In this document: one piece after another, positions 44,424-52,607 of the stretch
How positions within the stretch are numbered: position 1 is the stretch's first letter
Layout: every line of letters begins with the position of its first letter
Source: Acidimicrobiaceae bacterium
GTDB taxonomy: Bacteria; Actinomycetota; Acidimicrobiia; Acidimicrobiales; RAAP-2
DNA length: 64,000 nt
NCBI GenBank assembly: GCA_003162475.1
Contig: PMOI01000016.1
Coordinates: 205,629 to 269,628, forward strand
Reading direction: 5' to 3'
Position numbers and translations under genes: made by a program
The notes under the pieces: model-generated
The model's input: the letters and a program-made list of their open reading frames with translations, nothing else
What the model was told of the DNA's origin: nothing
Database searches by the model: none

Positions 44424-45068
44424 GTGTTCGACCTTGCTACGCGCCGTCTATACCTGTGCGTCGGGGTGCGCGACGACATGGCGAGTTTCCTGCCGGCCGT
44501 CCTTCGAGGCGGGGTCGACGTCGTGCAACTAAGGGAAAAGGTCCTGCCCGCGCCGACGCAACTGCTTCAGGCCCGTCTCATGCTTCCCATCTGTCGAGCG
44601 TTCAACGTTCCCTTCATCATGAACGACGCGCCCGAGTTGGCCCTCGCGGTGGGCGCCGACGGCGTGCACGTGGGCCAGGACGACGTCAGCGTCGAACGCT
44701 GTCGGGAATTACTCGGGCCGAGCGCCCTCGTGGGACTCTCCACGCACTCCGTCGAGGAGTTCGACGGCGCGCTCAGCCAAGACGCGACGTACTTCAGCGC
44801 CGGACCCATCGTGCCGACGCCCACCAAAGTCGGGCGCGCCGGCACGGGCGTGGACTACGCGACCTCAAGCCAGGCCCGCAGTACTCGACCCGTCTTCGTC
44901 ACGGGCGGTGTCAACGCCTCCAACGTTGCCTCCCTCGTTACGGCTGGCCTACGCCACTTCGTGGTCGTTCGCGCGCTTACCGAGTCGAACAGTCCCGAAC
45001 GGGAGGCCCGTCAACTTCGCCAAGCCCTCGACGAAGCCCTGTCAACGGTGTCGGTCGAGCCAACCTAA
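44424..45068 (+). CDS. thiE: Thiamine phosphate synthase
   Basis: ThiE joins the pyrimidine and thiazole halves of thiamine. The 214-residue TIM barrel shows VVQLREK, IMNDAPELALAVGADGVHVGQDD, GLSTHS, and AGPIVPTPTK followed by VFVTGGVN. The start is set at the GTG at 44424 by the -10 box; the frame is open further upstream but that part is not family-like. Its 3' end overlaps the convergent hydrolase gene by 27 bases. Confidence 0.92.
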   Translation: MFDLATRRLYLCVGVRDDMASFLPAVLRGGVDVVQLREKVLPAPTQLLQARLMLPICRAFNVPFIMNDAPELALAVGADGVHVGQDDVSVERCRELLGPSALVGLSTHSVEEFDGALSQDATYFSAGPIVPTPTKVGRAGTGVDYATSSQARSTRPVFVTGGVNASNVASLVTAGLRHFVVVRALTESNSPEREARQLRQALDEALSTVSVEPT

Positions 45069-45788
45069 CAACGTCGCCACCATTCGAGGGTCGGCACGAA
45101 GTTGGTGACCCGCGCCCTGGATCAGGCGAAGTTCCGCGCGACCTTCGGCCGCGGCGACCAAGTCGCGCGCGTCCGACGCGGGCACTTCGATGTCGTCGGT
45201 ACCGTGCCCGATGAGAAGTCGCCGCGGCGGTATCGCGGCGACGGCCTTCATAGGATCGATGGCCAAAAGGTCCTGGTAGAGCTCGTCGGGTCCGAGCAAC
45301 TCTTTCTCGTCGCCCACGACGCCCGCGACTTGCACCGCGCGGTGAAGATCATGGGCCGATCCGCTCCACGCCACGAGGTGCGCGGGCGCGGCGAAGGTGG
45401 CGACACCGCGAACTCGATCGTCCGCGGCCGCTGCGGCCAACGCGAGCGATCCGCCAAAACCAAAGCCGGCGAGCGAGATCCGACGATCCCCTTCGGCCAC
45501 GCGGTCGAGAATCGTCGCCAAGTCTTCGCGCCACTTCGACGCGGAGAACGTGCCGGTACTACCTCCGACGCCCGACAGCGTTCCCGTCGCGACCAGCCAG
45601 CCTGATTCGTTCGCGACGTGCTCGGCCAGTTCCGGCAAGAGGCCCGCCGCCTGACGTCCCATGCCCACCAGCCGCGGCAGTCCGTGCACCAGCACGAGGA
45701 CGTGACCAACGACGGGGCGCGCGTTCGAATCAGAGATTCGCAGGTCGAGCAGTGACCCGCCGCTTTGGAGTTGCTCGTGGGCGAGCAC
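45042..45788 (-). CDS. Alpha/beta-hydrolase fold protein lacking the nucleophile
   Basis: A 248-residue alpha/beta-hydrolase fold protein. The oxyanion-side VLVHGLP (33-39), an acidic loop GTDDIEVPA and a C-terminal GAGHQL place it in the fold. The nucleophile elbow GxSxG reads GFGFG (108-112), so the expected Ser at residue 110 is Gly. It may therefore be a non-catalytic or unusual member. It follows the acyl-CoA dehydrogenase by 6 bases, probably as an operon partner. Confidence 0.75.
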   Translation of the reverse strand: MLAHEQLQSGGSLLDLRISDSNARPVVGHVLVLVHGLPRLVGMGRQAAGLLPELAEHVANESGWLVATGTLSGVGGSTGTFSASKWREDLATILDRVAEGDRRISLAGFGFGGSLALAAAAADDRVRGVATFAAPAHLVAWSGSAHDLHRAVQVAGVVGDEKELLGPDELYQDLLAIDPMKAVAAIPPRRLLIGHGTDDIEVPASDARDLVAAAEGRAELRLIQGAGHQLRADPRMVATLLGWLDRHR

Positions 45789-45794
45789 GAGTAA

Positions 45795-46910
45795 CTAGAT
45801 GCCTAGGCGTTGCGCCAATAGTTCGCGGTGGTACGCCGGGTCTCCCAGGAACAGCTCCGAACTCTTCGCGCGCTTGAAGTAGAGGTGCGCGGGGTGTTCC
45901 CACGTGAAGCCGATGCCACCGTGAATTTGAATATTCTCCGCTGCGCAATGAAAGTAGGCCTCGGAACAGAACGACTTGGCGAGACTGGCCGCGATGGGCA
46001 GTTCCTCGTTTCGCTCCTGAGCGGCCCAGGCCGCGTAGTACGCGGCGGACTTCGCGGACTCGACGTCGAGCAACATGTCGGCGCACTTGTGCTTTATTGC
46101 TTGGAACGATCCGATGGGCCGGCCGAACTGTACGCGATTCTTCGCGTACTCAACCGACGCGTCGAGAACGCGCTGCGCGCCACCGACCTGCTCCGCCGCG
46201 AGCGCGGCCTCGGCGACCTGCAACGTCTCCTCCAAGCCAGCGAGGGCGCCACCCTCATCGCCAACCAGCCGAGCGCGCACGTCGTTGAACTCGATGCGAC
46301 TTTGCTTGCGCGTCTGATCCATCGTGGACAGAGACTCGCGCGTGACGCCCTGGGCGTCGCCATCAACGGCGAAGAGCGACAGCCCATTCTCGCTCATCGC
46401 TGGCACCAGCAACAGCGTGGCCGTCGAGCCGTCGGTGACGTAACTGCGCACGCCGTTCAAGACGAAGTCATCGCCCGAGCGTTTGGCCGTGGTGGACGTC
46501 GCCGTGAGGTCCCACAGACCCGCGTCGTCGGTGACGGCCAGGGTGGCGATGGTCTCGCCCGACGCGATCCCGGGAAGAAAAGCCGCCTTGTCCTCGTCGT
46601 TGCCAACGAAGAGCAACGCGTTCGCCGCGAGTGCCACCGTTGAAAAGTACGGCGAGCAGAGTAACGCGGCGCCCATCTCCTCAAAGACCACGTACAGTTC
46701 CACCGGACCGAAACCCTGTCCGCCGTACTCTTCGGGAATGCCGAGTCCTTGCAAGGCGAGTTCGTTCGCCATCTGTGCCCACACGGCGGGGTCGTACCCC
46801 TCGGCCGTCGCCATGAGACGACGGACCTCACTTTCGGGCGACTTTTCCTCTAAGAAGCGGCGCACCATTTTGCGAAGTTCTTCTTGCTCTTCGCTAAAGC
46901 CAAAGTTCAT
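45795..46910 (-). CDS. Acyl-CoA dehydrogenase
   Basis: FAD-dependent acyl-CoA dehydrogenase, 371 residues. It begins MNFGFSEEQEELRKMVRRFLEE and carries LGIPEEYGGQGFG and VTDDAGLW in the FAD region. The C-terminal IHGGIGFTWEHPAHLYFKRA is the pattern of actinobacterial FadE proteins acting on steroid side chains or branched acyl groups. The ATG at 46910 is set by AGAGGG 7 bases upstream. A possible 18-bp operator overlaps its promoter. Partner subunits, if it is heteromeric, are not here. Confidence 0.88.
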   Translation of the reverse strand: MNFGFSEEQEELRKMVRRFLEEKSPESEVRRLMATAEGYDPAVWAQMANELALQGLGIPEEYGGQGFGPVELYVVFEEMGAALLCSPYFSTVALAANALLFVGNDEDKAAFLPGIASGETIATLAVTDDAGLWDLTATSTTAKRSGDDFVLNGVRSYVTDGSTATLLLVPAMSENGLSLFAVDGDAQGVTRESLSTMDQTRKQSRIEFNDVRARLVGDEGGALAGLEETLQVAEAALAAEQVGGAQRVLDASVEYAKNRVQFGRPIGSFQAIKHKCADMLLDVESAKSAAYYAAWAAQERNEELPIAASLAKSFCSEAYFHCAAENIQIHGGIGFTWEHPAHLYFKRAKSSELFLGDPAYHRELLAQRLGI

Positions 46911-46949
46911 TGCGAGCCCTCTTCTTCTCCGCGCGTACGGCGCCAAGGT

Positions 46950-46967
46950 CGAGATTAGTCAATCTCG
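46950..46967. promoter_or_regulatory. Palindromic operator candidate between the acyl-CoA dehydrogenase and MBL genes
   Basis: CGAGATT-AGTC-AATCTCG is a perfect 7-base-arm palindrome. It overlaps the minus-strand TAATCT box (46952-46957) that probably drives the dehydrogenase gene, a typical place for a TetR-type repressor. No tetR gene is in the window. Confidence 0.45.
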
Positions 46968-46998
46968 GCGATACGGTATTTCGTGCCATTCTGGGGTC

Positions 46999-47616
46999 GT
47001 GGACAACGTGGAACTGGTCTGGTCAAACGCCCTCGCCGAGGTCCACCGTTTCGTGGTGGGCCCCGTCGAGAACAACGTGTACGTCGTGCGGTGTCGACGA
47101 AGCGGCGAAGCGGCGCTGCTCGACGCCGCGAACGAGCACGACCGACTACTGCGCGTCGCGACACGCCTCGGGGTGACGTCGGTCTTGGAGACCCACGGTC
47201 ATTGGGACCACATCGGTGCCGTCACTCAGGTGCGCGACGCGGGTATCGACGTCTGGGTTCGAAGTGAGGACGCGTCGATGTTGCCGAGTTACGACCACCT
47301 CCTCGAAGACGACACGGTGCACGAGGTGGGCGACCTACGATTGCGTACCGTGCACACACCTGGTCACACGCCGGGCAGCATCTGCTTCGCACTCGAGGGC
47401 ACTCCGATGCTCTTCACGGGTGACACGTTGTTCCCCGGCGGCCCGGGCAACGCCACGTTCGAAGGTGGTGACTTCGCTACGATCATCACGTCCATCGACG
47501 AGCGACTCTTTCGCGTCTACGACGACGCCACCACGATTTGGCCCGGTCACGGGGCGTCGTCGTCGATCGGCGCCGAGCGCCCGCACCTCGACGAATGGGT
47601 CCAGCGCGGCTGGTGA
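46999..47616 (+). CDS. Metallo-beta-lactamase fold hydrolase, glyoxalase II-like
   Basis: A 205-residue MBL-fold enzyme with the metal motif THGHWDH (HxHxDH), HTPGHTPGSICF and GDTLFPGGPG, as in glyoxalase II-like hydrolases. Zinc or iron dependence follows from the motif. The GTG start has CATTCT 6 bases upstream as a weak -10 box. The substrate is not known; divergence from an acyl-CoA dehydrogenase may suggest a thioester. Confidence 0.82.
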   Translation: MDNVELVWSNALAEVHRFVVGPVENNVYVVRCRRSGEAALLDAANEHDRLLRVATRLGVTSVLETHGHWDHIGAVTQVRDAGIDVWVRSEDASMLPSYDHLLEDDTVHEVGDLRLRTVHTPGHTPGSICFALEGTPMLFTGDTLFPGGPGNATFEGGDFATIITSIDERLFRVYDDATTIWPGHGASSSIGAERPHLDEWVQRGW

Positions 47617-47645
47617 ACATAGGTCAACGCTCCCCTGTTCACCAG

Positions 47646-47651
47646 TAGGCT
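47646..47651 (+). promoter_or_regulatory. Leaderless -10 box (TAGGCT) for the sufC-sufS-sufU operon
   Basis: TAGGCT ends 6 bases before the GTG at 47658. Confidence 0.5.
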
Positions 47652-47657
47652 CACTGC

Positions 47658-48416
47658 GTGTCAAAACCGCTGCTCGAGCTACGAAATCTTCACGCCGAGG
47701 CCGAAGGGTCGTCCATCTTGCGTGGGGTGGACCTGATCGTCAACGAGGGCGAAGTACACGCCCTCATGGGGCCTAATGGCGCGGGCAAGTCCACACTGGC
47801 GAGCGTCATCATGGGTCACCCGGGTTACAAGGTCACGAGCGGCGAGATCTTGTTGAAGGGTGAGAACATCGCCACCTGGACTCCCGACGCTCGAGCCCGT
47901 GCCGGCATCTTTCTCGCGTTCCAGTATCCCGAAGCCATCGGCGGCGTGTCGGTCATCCAATTCTTGCGCCAGGCCATCGCCGCGCGTAAGGGACTTGATG
48001 AACTAAGTGTGCTCGAAGTGCGCCTGGACTTAGCGGAGTGGATGGATCGACTCGGCATTGACAGCGCGTTCGCCGAACGCCACCTCAACGACGGGTTCTC
48101 CGGTGGCGAGCGCAAGCGCAACGAGGTCTTGCAGATGGCGCTGCTCGATCCCGTGGTCGCTCTGCTCGACGAAACCGACTCGGGGCTCGACATCGACGCC
48201 CTGCGCGTCGTCGCCAAGGGTGTGCGCACCGTTCGTGAACAACACCCCGCCATGGGCGCGGTCGTCGTCACCCACTACGTCAAACTTCTCGACGAGATTC
48301 GACCCGATTTCGTCCACGTCTTGTTCGACGGCCAGATCGTGCACTCGGGCGGCGCCGAACTGGCCGAGCAGATCGACCACGAGGGCTACGACGCCTGGCG
48401 ACCGGTGAGCGCGTGA
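47658..48416 (+). CDS. sufC: Fe-S assembly ATPase SufC (copy 1)
   Basis: SufC is the ATPase of the SufBC2D scaffold. This 252-residue copy is canonical: Walker A GPNGAGKS, FQYPEAIGGVSVIQFL, signature FSGGERKRNE, and ALLDETDSGLDID. It is the first gene of sufC-sufS-sufU, with sufS starting inside its stop codon (GTGA). A second SufC is encoded at 51568-52296. Of the two, this one is closer to the classical family pattern (EVLQMALLDP). Confidence 0.93.
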   Translation: MSKPLLELRNLHAEAEGSSILRGVDLIVNEGEVHALMGPNGAGKSTLASVIMGHPGYKVTSGEILLKGENIATWTPDARARAGIFLAFQYPEAIGGVSVIQFLRQAIAARKGLDELSVLEVRLDLAEWMDRLGIDSAFAERHLNDGFSGGERKRNEVLQMALLDPVVALLDETDSGLDIDALRVVAKGVRTVREQHPAMGAVVVTHYVKLLDEIRPDFVHVLFDGQIVHSGGAELAEQIDHEGYDAWRPVSA

Positions 48417-49648
48417 CGAGCTTCAGTGCTCGACGCGTTCGCGCGGATATTCCCCAACTCACGCGCGTCGTGAACGGGCGCACGATCACCTACCTCGATT
48501 CGGGGGCGAGTTCGCTGCAGCCGCGCTCGGTCATCGACGCCATGAGCCGGTACTACGAACTGCGACACGCCAACGTCCACCGCGGCGTCTACCAGACCGC
48601 GAACGAAGCGACCGAGGCCTACGAGGGATCTCGCAACGCGGTCGCGCGCTTCATCAACGCCCCTGGCGGCGAGAACGAGGTGGTCTTCACGAAGAACACC
48701 ACCGAGTCATTCAACCTCCTGGCGAAGAGTTGGGGCGCCACCAACCTCAAGAGCGGTGACGTCGTCCTCGTCAGCGAGATGGAACACCACGCCAACATCG
48801 TGCCGTGGTTCCAACTTCGAGAAACTACGGGCATTGAAGTTCGCTTCATCCCAGTCGGCGACGACTATCGCCTCGACCTGTCGAACCTCGACGAACTCCT
48901 GAAGGGCGTCAAACTCCTCTCGATAACCGGGATGTCCAACGTGCTCGGCACGAGGCCGCCCGTGAAGGATCTCGCTCGGGCGGCGCACGACGTGGGCGCG
49001 CTCATCGCCGTCGACGCCGCGCAGATGCTCGCGCACGGTCCCACCGACGTGACCGAGCTCGACGTCGACTTCGCCGCGTTCTCGGGCCACAAGATGCTCG
49101 GGCCCACGGGCATCGGGGTCCTATGGACACGCGAGCAGGTCTTGGACACCATGCCGCCTTTCCTTGGAGGTGGCGGCATGATCGCCGACGTGCGCACTGA
49201 CGGCTACACACCGGCCAAGGGCGTCTCGCGCTTCGAGGCCGGGACGCCACCCATCGCCGAGGCGGTTGGCCTGCACGCCGCCGTTCGCTACCTCGAGGGT
49301 CTCGGTATGGAGAACGTGGCCGCCCACGAACGTACGCTCACGCAAGACGCCCTAACCCGATTGGAACTGACGTTCGACGGACGTGTTCGCGTCATCGGAC
49401 CACTCAACACGATCGAGCGTGGCGGCGTGATCAGTCTCGACGTCGAGGGCGTACACCCCCACGACGTGGCCCAGGTACTCGACCAGTTCGGCGTCTGCGT
49501 TCGACCAGGACACCACTGCGCGAAGCCCCTCATGCGCCGCTTCGGCCTCGCCGCGACGGCGCGCGCGTCCTTCGGTCCCTACTCCATGACCAAGGACACC
49601 GACGTACTCCTCGAAGCGCTTGAACACGCTCTCAAAATGTTTGGCTGA
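48413..49648 (+). CDS. sufS: Cysteine desulfurase SufS
   Basis: Group II PLP-dependent cysteine desulfurase, 411 residues, giving persulfide sulfur to SufU. PLP-binding Lys227 lies in FSGHKMLGPTG, and the catalytic Cys369 in RPGHHCAKPLM. It overlaps sufC by 4 bases and is followed by sufU after 3 bases. Confidence 0.94.
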   Translation: MTSFSARRVRADIPQLTRVVNGRTITYLDSGASSLQPRSVIDAMSRYYELRHANVHRGVYQTANEATEAYEGSRNAVARFINAPGGENEVVFTKNTTESFNLLAKSWGATNLKSGDVVLVSEMEHHANIVPWFQLRETTGIEVRFIPVGDDYRLDLSNLDELLKGVKLLSITGMSNVLGTRPPVKDLARAAHDVGALIAVDAAQMLAHGPTDVTELDVDFAAFSGHKMLGPTGIGVLWTREQVLDTMPPFLGGGGMIADVRTDGYTPAKGVSRFEAGTPPIAEAVGLHAAVRYLEGLGMENVAAHERTLTQDALTRLELTFDGRVRVIGPLNTIERGGVISLDVEGVHPHDVAQVLDQFGVCVRPGHHCAKPLMRRFGLAATARASFGPYSMTKDTDVLLEALEHALKMFG

Positions 49649-49651
49649 GAC

Positions 49652-50116
49652 ATGTCGAACCTTGAAGACCTCTACCGCGAAATCATTCTCGATCACTACC
49701 GTTCGCCGCGCAATCGCGGTGAGTTGGCGACGCCGCCCGCCCACCGGGTCGAAGGCTTCAACCCGCTCTGTGGTGATGAGGTGGTCGTGTACCTCGACGT
49801 TCGTGACGGCGTACTTGCCGACATCAAGCTCACCGGACACGGTTGTTCGATATCTCAGTCGTCGTCGTCGCTCATGAGTGGCGCCGTCAAGGGCAAAACC
49901 ATCGACGAGGTCAACGCGACCATCGACTCATTCAAGAAGTTGATGACCGTGCACGAATCGGCGCTCGCCAAGGAGGAGGACCACGACGACGAGGTCGACC
50001 TGAGACGACTCGGGGAACTCGCGGCCCTTCAGGGCGTGGTGAAGTTCCCCGTACGCATCAAGTGCGCGACGTTGGCGTGGAATACGCTCCGCCAAGGCCT
50101 AGAGGAGCTCGTCTAG
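49652..50116 (+). CDS. sufU: Zinc-dependent sulfurtransferase SufU
   Basis: SufU takes sulfur from SufS in Gram-positive SUF systems. The 154-residue protein has the three zinc Cys in NPLCGDEV, GHGCSIS and IKCATLAW. The stop lies 2 bases from that of the convergent LCP gene. Confidence 0.93.
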   Translation: MSNLEDLYREIILDHYRSPRNRGELATPPAHRVEGFNPLCGDEVVVYLDVRDGVLADIKLTGHGCSISQSSSSLMSGAVKGKTIDEVNATIDSFKKLMTVHESALAKEEDHDDEVDLRRLGELAALQGVVKFPVRIKCATLAWNTLRQGLEELV

Positions 50117-50118
50117 CC

Positions 50119-51531
50119 TCACGACGGCGTACAGGGCGTCGGGTCAAAGCTCGGCACGGCCAACGTGGGATTCGTCGTGGTGGTCGTTGCGGTCGTGACA
50201 TGCTTCTTCGTGCCCGACGTTGTCTTTGTCGTAGTCGCCGACGGCAACGTGGTCGTCGTCACCGCGACGAACGGAGGTTGCGGCGTCTGGAGTTGTTCGT
50301 TCGGCGGAGGGTTCGTCGGCTTGGTGAGTTGCGTGCCGAAGATGCCGACGAGCTGCTGTTGAGCGGTTGGCTGTTGCACGTAGAGCACGTCACCGAGAGA
50401 AGCGCTGACCGCCGAAAACGTGGGCAGCGTGTACGTCTGGATCGCGTTGGCGTTGATGCCGTGAAAGCGCACCGCGAGTCCAATGAGCTCATTGAGACTG
50501 AAGTTGCTGTCCAGAGTGACACCTTGAGGGATCGCCGAAAGGAAACTGTTGATCGTCACGGGGTTATAGAGCTTCTTCGCTTGGTCGACCATGGCGCGAA
50601 GAAAGGCGTTCTGGCGATCGATGCGACCGAAGTCACTCGTGCCGTCGTAGACCCAACCTTCGCTCGTGAGATCGCTGTAGAGCTGGCCCGAAGAGAGTTT
50701 CGACCAGTGCAGGGGAATAGCGCCGCTCCCACGAACGTTGTAGTAAAAATGGCGACTGCGCGACACGGCCAGGGCGGACGCGCCCTTGATGAGCTGGCAA
50801 CCGGCGTGGCGGATCCACAAATCCGACTCCGGGTCGAACGCCGGGTACGGGAAGTCCAGGTAGACCCCGCCGAGAGCATCTGAGGCGTTGATCAGGCCAG
50901 CGAAGCTCACCACGATCGTTTGATTGATGGGAATGCCAAAGTTGGCGGTAATCGTCTGGGCCAGGAGGGAGGGACCGTTGCCGAAGTTCACGTTGATGCG
51001 GTTGAACTGACCGTACAGCGACTGGTTCGCGAGGAGCGTCACGACCGTGTCGCGAGGAATCGACACCAGGGAGATCGATCCCGCCTGTGGGTCGACGTGG
51101 ATTATCTTCACGACATCGCTTCGCTCGCCGGTGACCGATCCGGTGGAAGCGCCGGTCTGAGCAGCGACGATACCCGTCAGCCCCGCCCGAGAGTCCGAGC
51201 CGATCATGAGGATATTGAAGGGCTTTCCCGAGATCGGCTTCACTTCGTGCGCGACGTTCACCTTCGGGATGGCGTTGAATCGGTAGGTGGCGTAGTAGTA
51301 ACTCCCGCCAATCACCCCCGCGATCACCACGACGAGCGCGACGCCCGAGAAGATGAGTCGCCGACGTAGACGATGTGGTCGTTTCGCACGGGTCTTACCC
51401 TTGGCGCCGCTTTGCTGGTCGACGGCACTACCCAGTTCCATCAAGCGGTGCTGGTTGGCGATGGACTCTTTCGAGCGCGTACTGCGGTCCGAGTTTGGCT
51501 CTCCAGGAGCGCCATCCTGTCCTCTAGCCAT
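50119..51531 (-). CDS. LytR-CpsA-Psr (LCP) family cell-wall glycopolymer ligase
   Basis: LCP enzymes attach lipid-linked glycopolymers to peptidoglycan. The 470-residue protein has a basic cytoplasmic N-terminus and one membrane helix (about 58-80). The LCP domain starts with NILMIGSDSRAG and carries ERSDVVKIIHVD, SIPRDTVV and INVNFGNGP. A C-terminal Thr-rich tail (TTTTLPSATTTKTT) ends with Cys. It has its own promoter in the gap behind sufC copy 2. Rhamnose genes at 22-24 kb could supply its glycan substrates. Confidence 0.9.
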   Translation of the reverse strand: MARGQDGAPGEPNSDRSTRSKESIANQHRLMELGSAVDQQSGAKGKTRAKRPHRLRRRLIFSGVALVVVIAGVIGGSYYYATYRFNAIPKVNVAHEVKPISGKPFNILMIGSDSRAGLTGIVAAQTGASTGSVTGERSDVVKIIHVDPQAGSISLVSIPRDTVVTLLANQSLYGQFNRINVNFGNGPSLLAQTITANFGIPINQTIVVSFAGLINASDALGGVYLDFPYPAFDPESDLWIRHAGCQLIKGASALAVSRSRHFYYNVRGSGAIPLHWSKLSSGQLYSDLTSEGWVYDGTSDFGRIDRQNAFLRAMVDQAKKLYNPVTINSFLSAIPQGVTLDSNFSLNELIGLAVRFHGINANAIQTYTLPTFSAVSASLGDVLYVQQPTAQQQLVGIFGTQLTKPTNPPPNEQLQTPQPPFVAVTTTTLPSATTTKTTSGTKKHVTTATTTTTNPTLAVPSFDPTPCTPS

Positions 51532-51537
51532 TAGTCG

Positions 51538-51567
51538 AGTTTATCGCTTTCGCCCGGTAGTTTTCAA
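51538..51567 (-). promoter_or_regulatory. Promoter of the LCP gene (TTGAAA-18-TAAACT), leaderless
   Basis: On the minus strand TTGAAA (51562-51567) and TAAACT (51538-51543) are 18 bases apart, and the -10 box ends 6 bases before the ATG at 51531. It is the best two-box promoter in the window. Confidence 0.6.
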
Positions 51568-52296
51568 TCAGGCGGAGGCGTCGCGGAAGGTCTCGTACCC
51601 GTCGCGCTCGAGTGTCACGGCCAGTTCCGGGCCGCCGGTCGCCACGACGCGACCGTTGCTCATTACGTGGATCATGGTGGGCGTGAGCTCGAGCAGAAGG
51701 CGTCGGAAGTGGGTGATCGCGAGCACGCCACAGTTCCACTCGGTGGTCGCGGCGGTGAGTCTCTTCGCGACCGCGTCGAGAGCGTCGACGTCCAGACCTG
51801 AATCGATCTCGTCGAGGAGTGCGAACTTGGGTCGAAGGACGCCGAGTTGGACCATCTCCGCGCGTTTACGCTCCCCACCGGAGAGATCGACGTTGACGAA
51901 GCGGTCCAGGAGCTCGGGGGGCAATTCGATGCGCCGGGCCTCGTCGAGCATGCGCTCACGCAACGTCGTGGGGTCAGCGCCCGCGGCCCTGAGTAGGTCG
52001 TAGGACCGTACGCCGGGGATCTCGAAAGGCTGTTGCAACACCAGCATCAAACCCTCTCGAGCGCGGTCGGTTGGTGACATGGTCAAGAGTTCGACCCCGT
52101 CGATGGTCACGGAACCATCGAGCACGCGGTAGCCGGGGTGACCGGTCAGCGCGTGAGCCAAGGTCGACTTACCGGAGCCGTTCGGGCCCATAATCGCGTG
52201 CACTTCGCCCGAATGCATGGTGAGATCGAGGCCTTTGAGGACCTCCTTGCCGGCGACTTCGACGCGCAGCCCTTCAATCTTCAGTTCTGAGTTCAC
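51568..52296 (-). CDS. sufC: Fe-S assembly ATPase SufC (copy 2)
   Basis: A second complete SufC-type ATPase, 242 residues: Walker A GPNGSGKS, signature LSGGERKRAE, ALLDEIDSGLDVD. It is diverged from copy 1 at many positions (for example LQQPFEIPGVRSYDLL in the Q-loop region). It sits in the sufD-Rieske-sufC operon and its GTG overlaps the Rieske stop by 4 bases. Which of the two SufC proteins forms the SufBC2D complex, or whether both do, is open. Confidence 0.92.
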   Translation of the reverse strand: MNSELKIEGLRVEVAGKEVLKGLDLTMHSGEVHAIMGPNGSGKSTLAHALTGHPGYRVLDGSVTIDGVELLTMSPTDRAREGLMLVLQQPFEIPGVRSYDLLRAAGADPTTLRERMLDEARRIELPPELLDRFVNVDLSGGERKRAEMVQLGVLRPKFALLDEIDSGLDVDALDAVAKRLTAATTEWNCGVLAITHFRRLLLELTPTMIHVMSNGRVVATGGPELAVTLERDGYETFRDASA

Positions 52297-52607
52297 GGTA
52301 GTGACACCTCGAGGCGACCATTGTTGTTCTGCACGTCGTAGTGCGCCACCGGGCGCGTCGCGGGCAGCGTCATGGCCGCGCCGTCACTTAGTCGGAACAT
52401 CGCACCGTGGCGCGCGCACTCGATCTCGGCGGTCTCAACGTCGACTTCGCCTTCGGAAAGGCTGAACTCCTCGTGACTACAGCGGTCGTCCAAGACGTAC
52501 ACCGTCTCGTCGATCCGTATGGCGACGAGGGTTCGACCCCCGACGTGGAGTTGTCGAGGAATCCCGGACTCGAAGTCGTCCAGCGCTCCTATGTCGATCA
52601 TCGTCAC
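52293..52607 (-). CDS. Rieske [2Fe-2S] ferredoxin inside the SUF operon
   Basis: A 104-residue Rieske protein with the two cluster motifs CSHEE (CxH) and CARHGAMF (CxxH). It is of the small non-haem-oxygenase ferredoxin type. It is coupled at both ends by 4-base overlaps to sufD and sufC, so co-expression with the SUF scaffold is expected. It could give electrons during cluster assembly; no oxygenase gene is near. Confidence 0.9.
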   Translation of the reverse strand: MTMIDIGALDDFESGIPRQLHVGGRTLVAIRIDETVYVLDDRCSHEEFSLSEGEVDVETAEIECARHGAMFRLSDGAAMTLPATRPVAHYDVQNNNGRLEVSLP

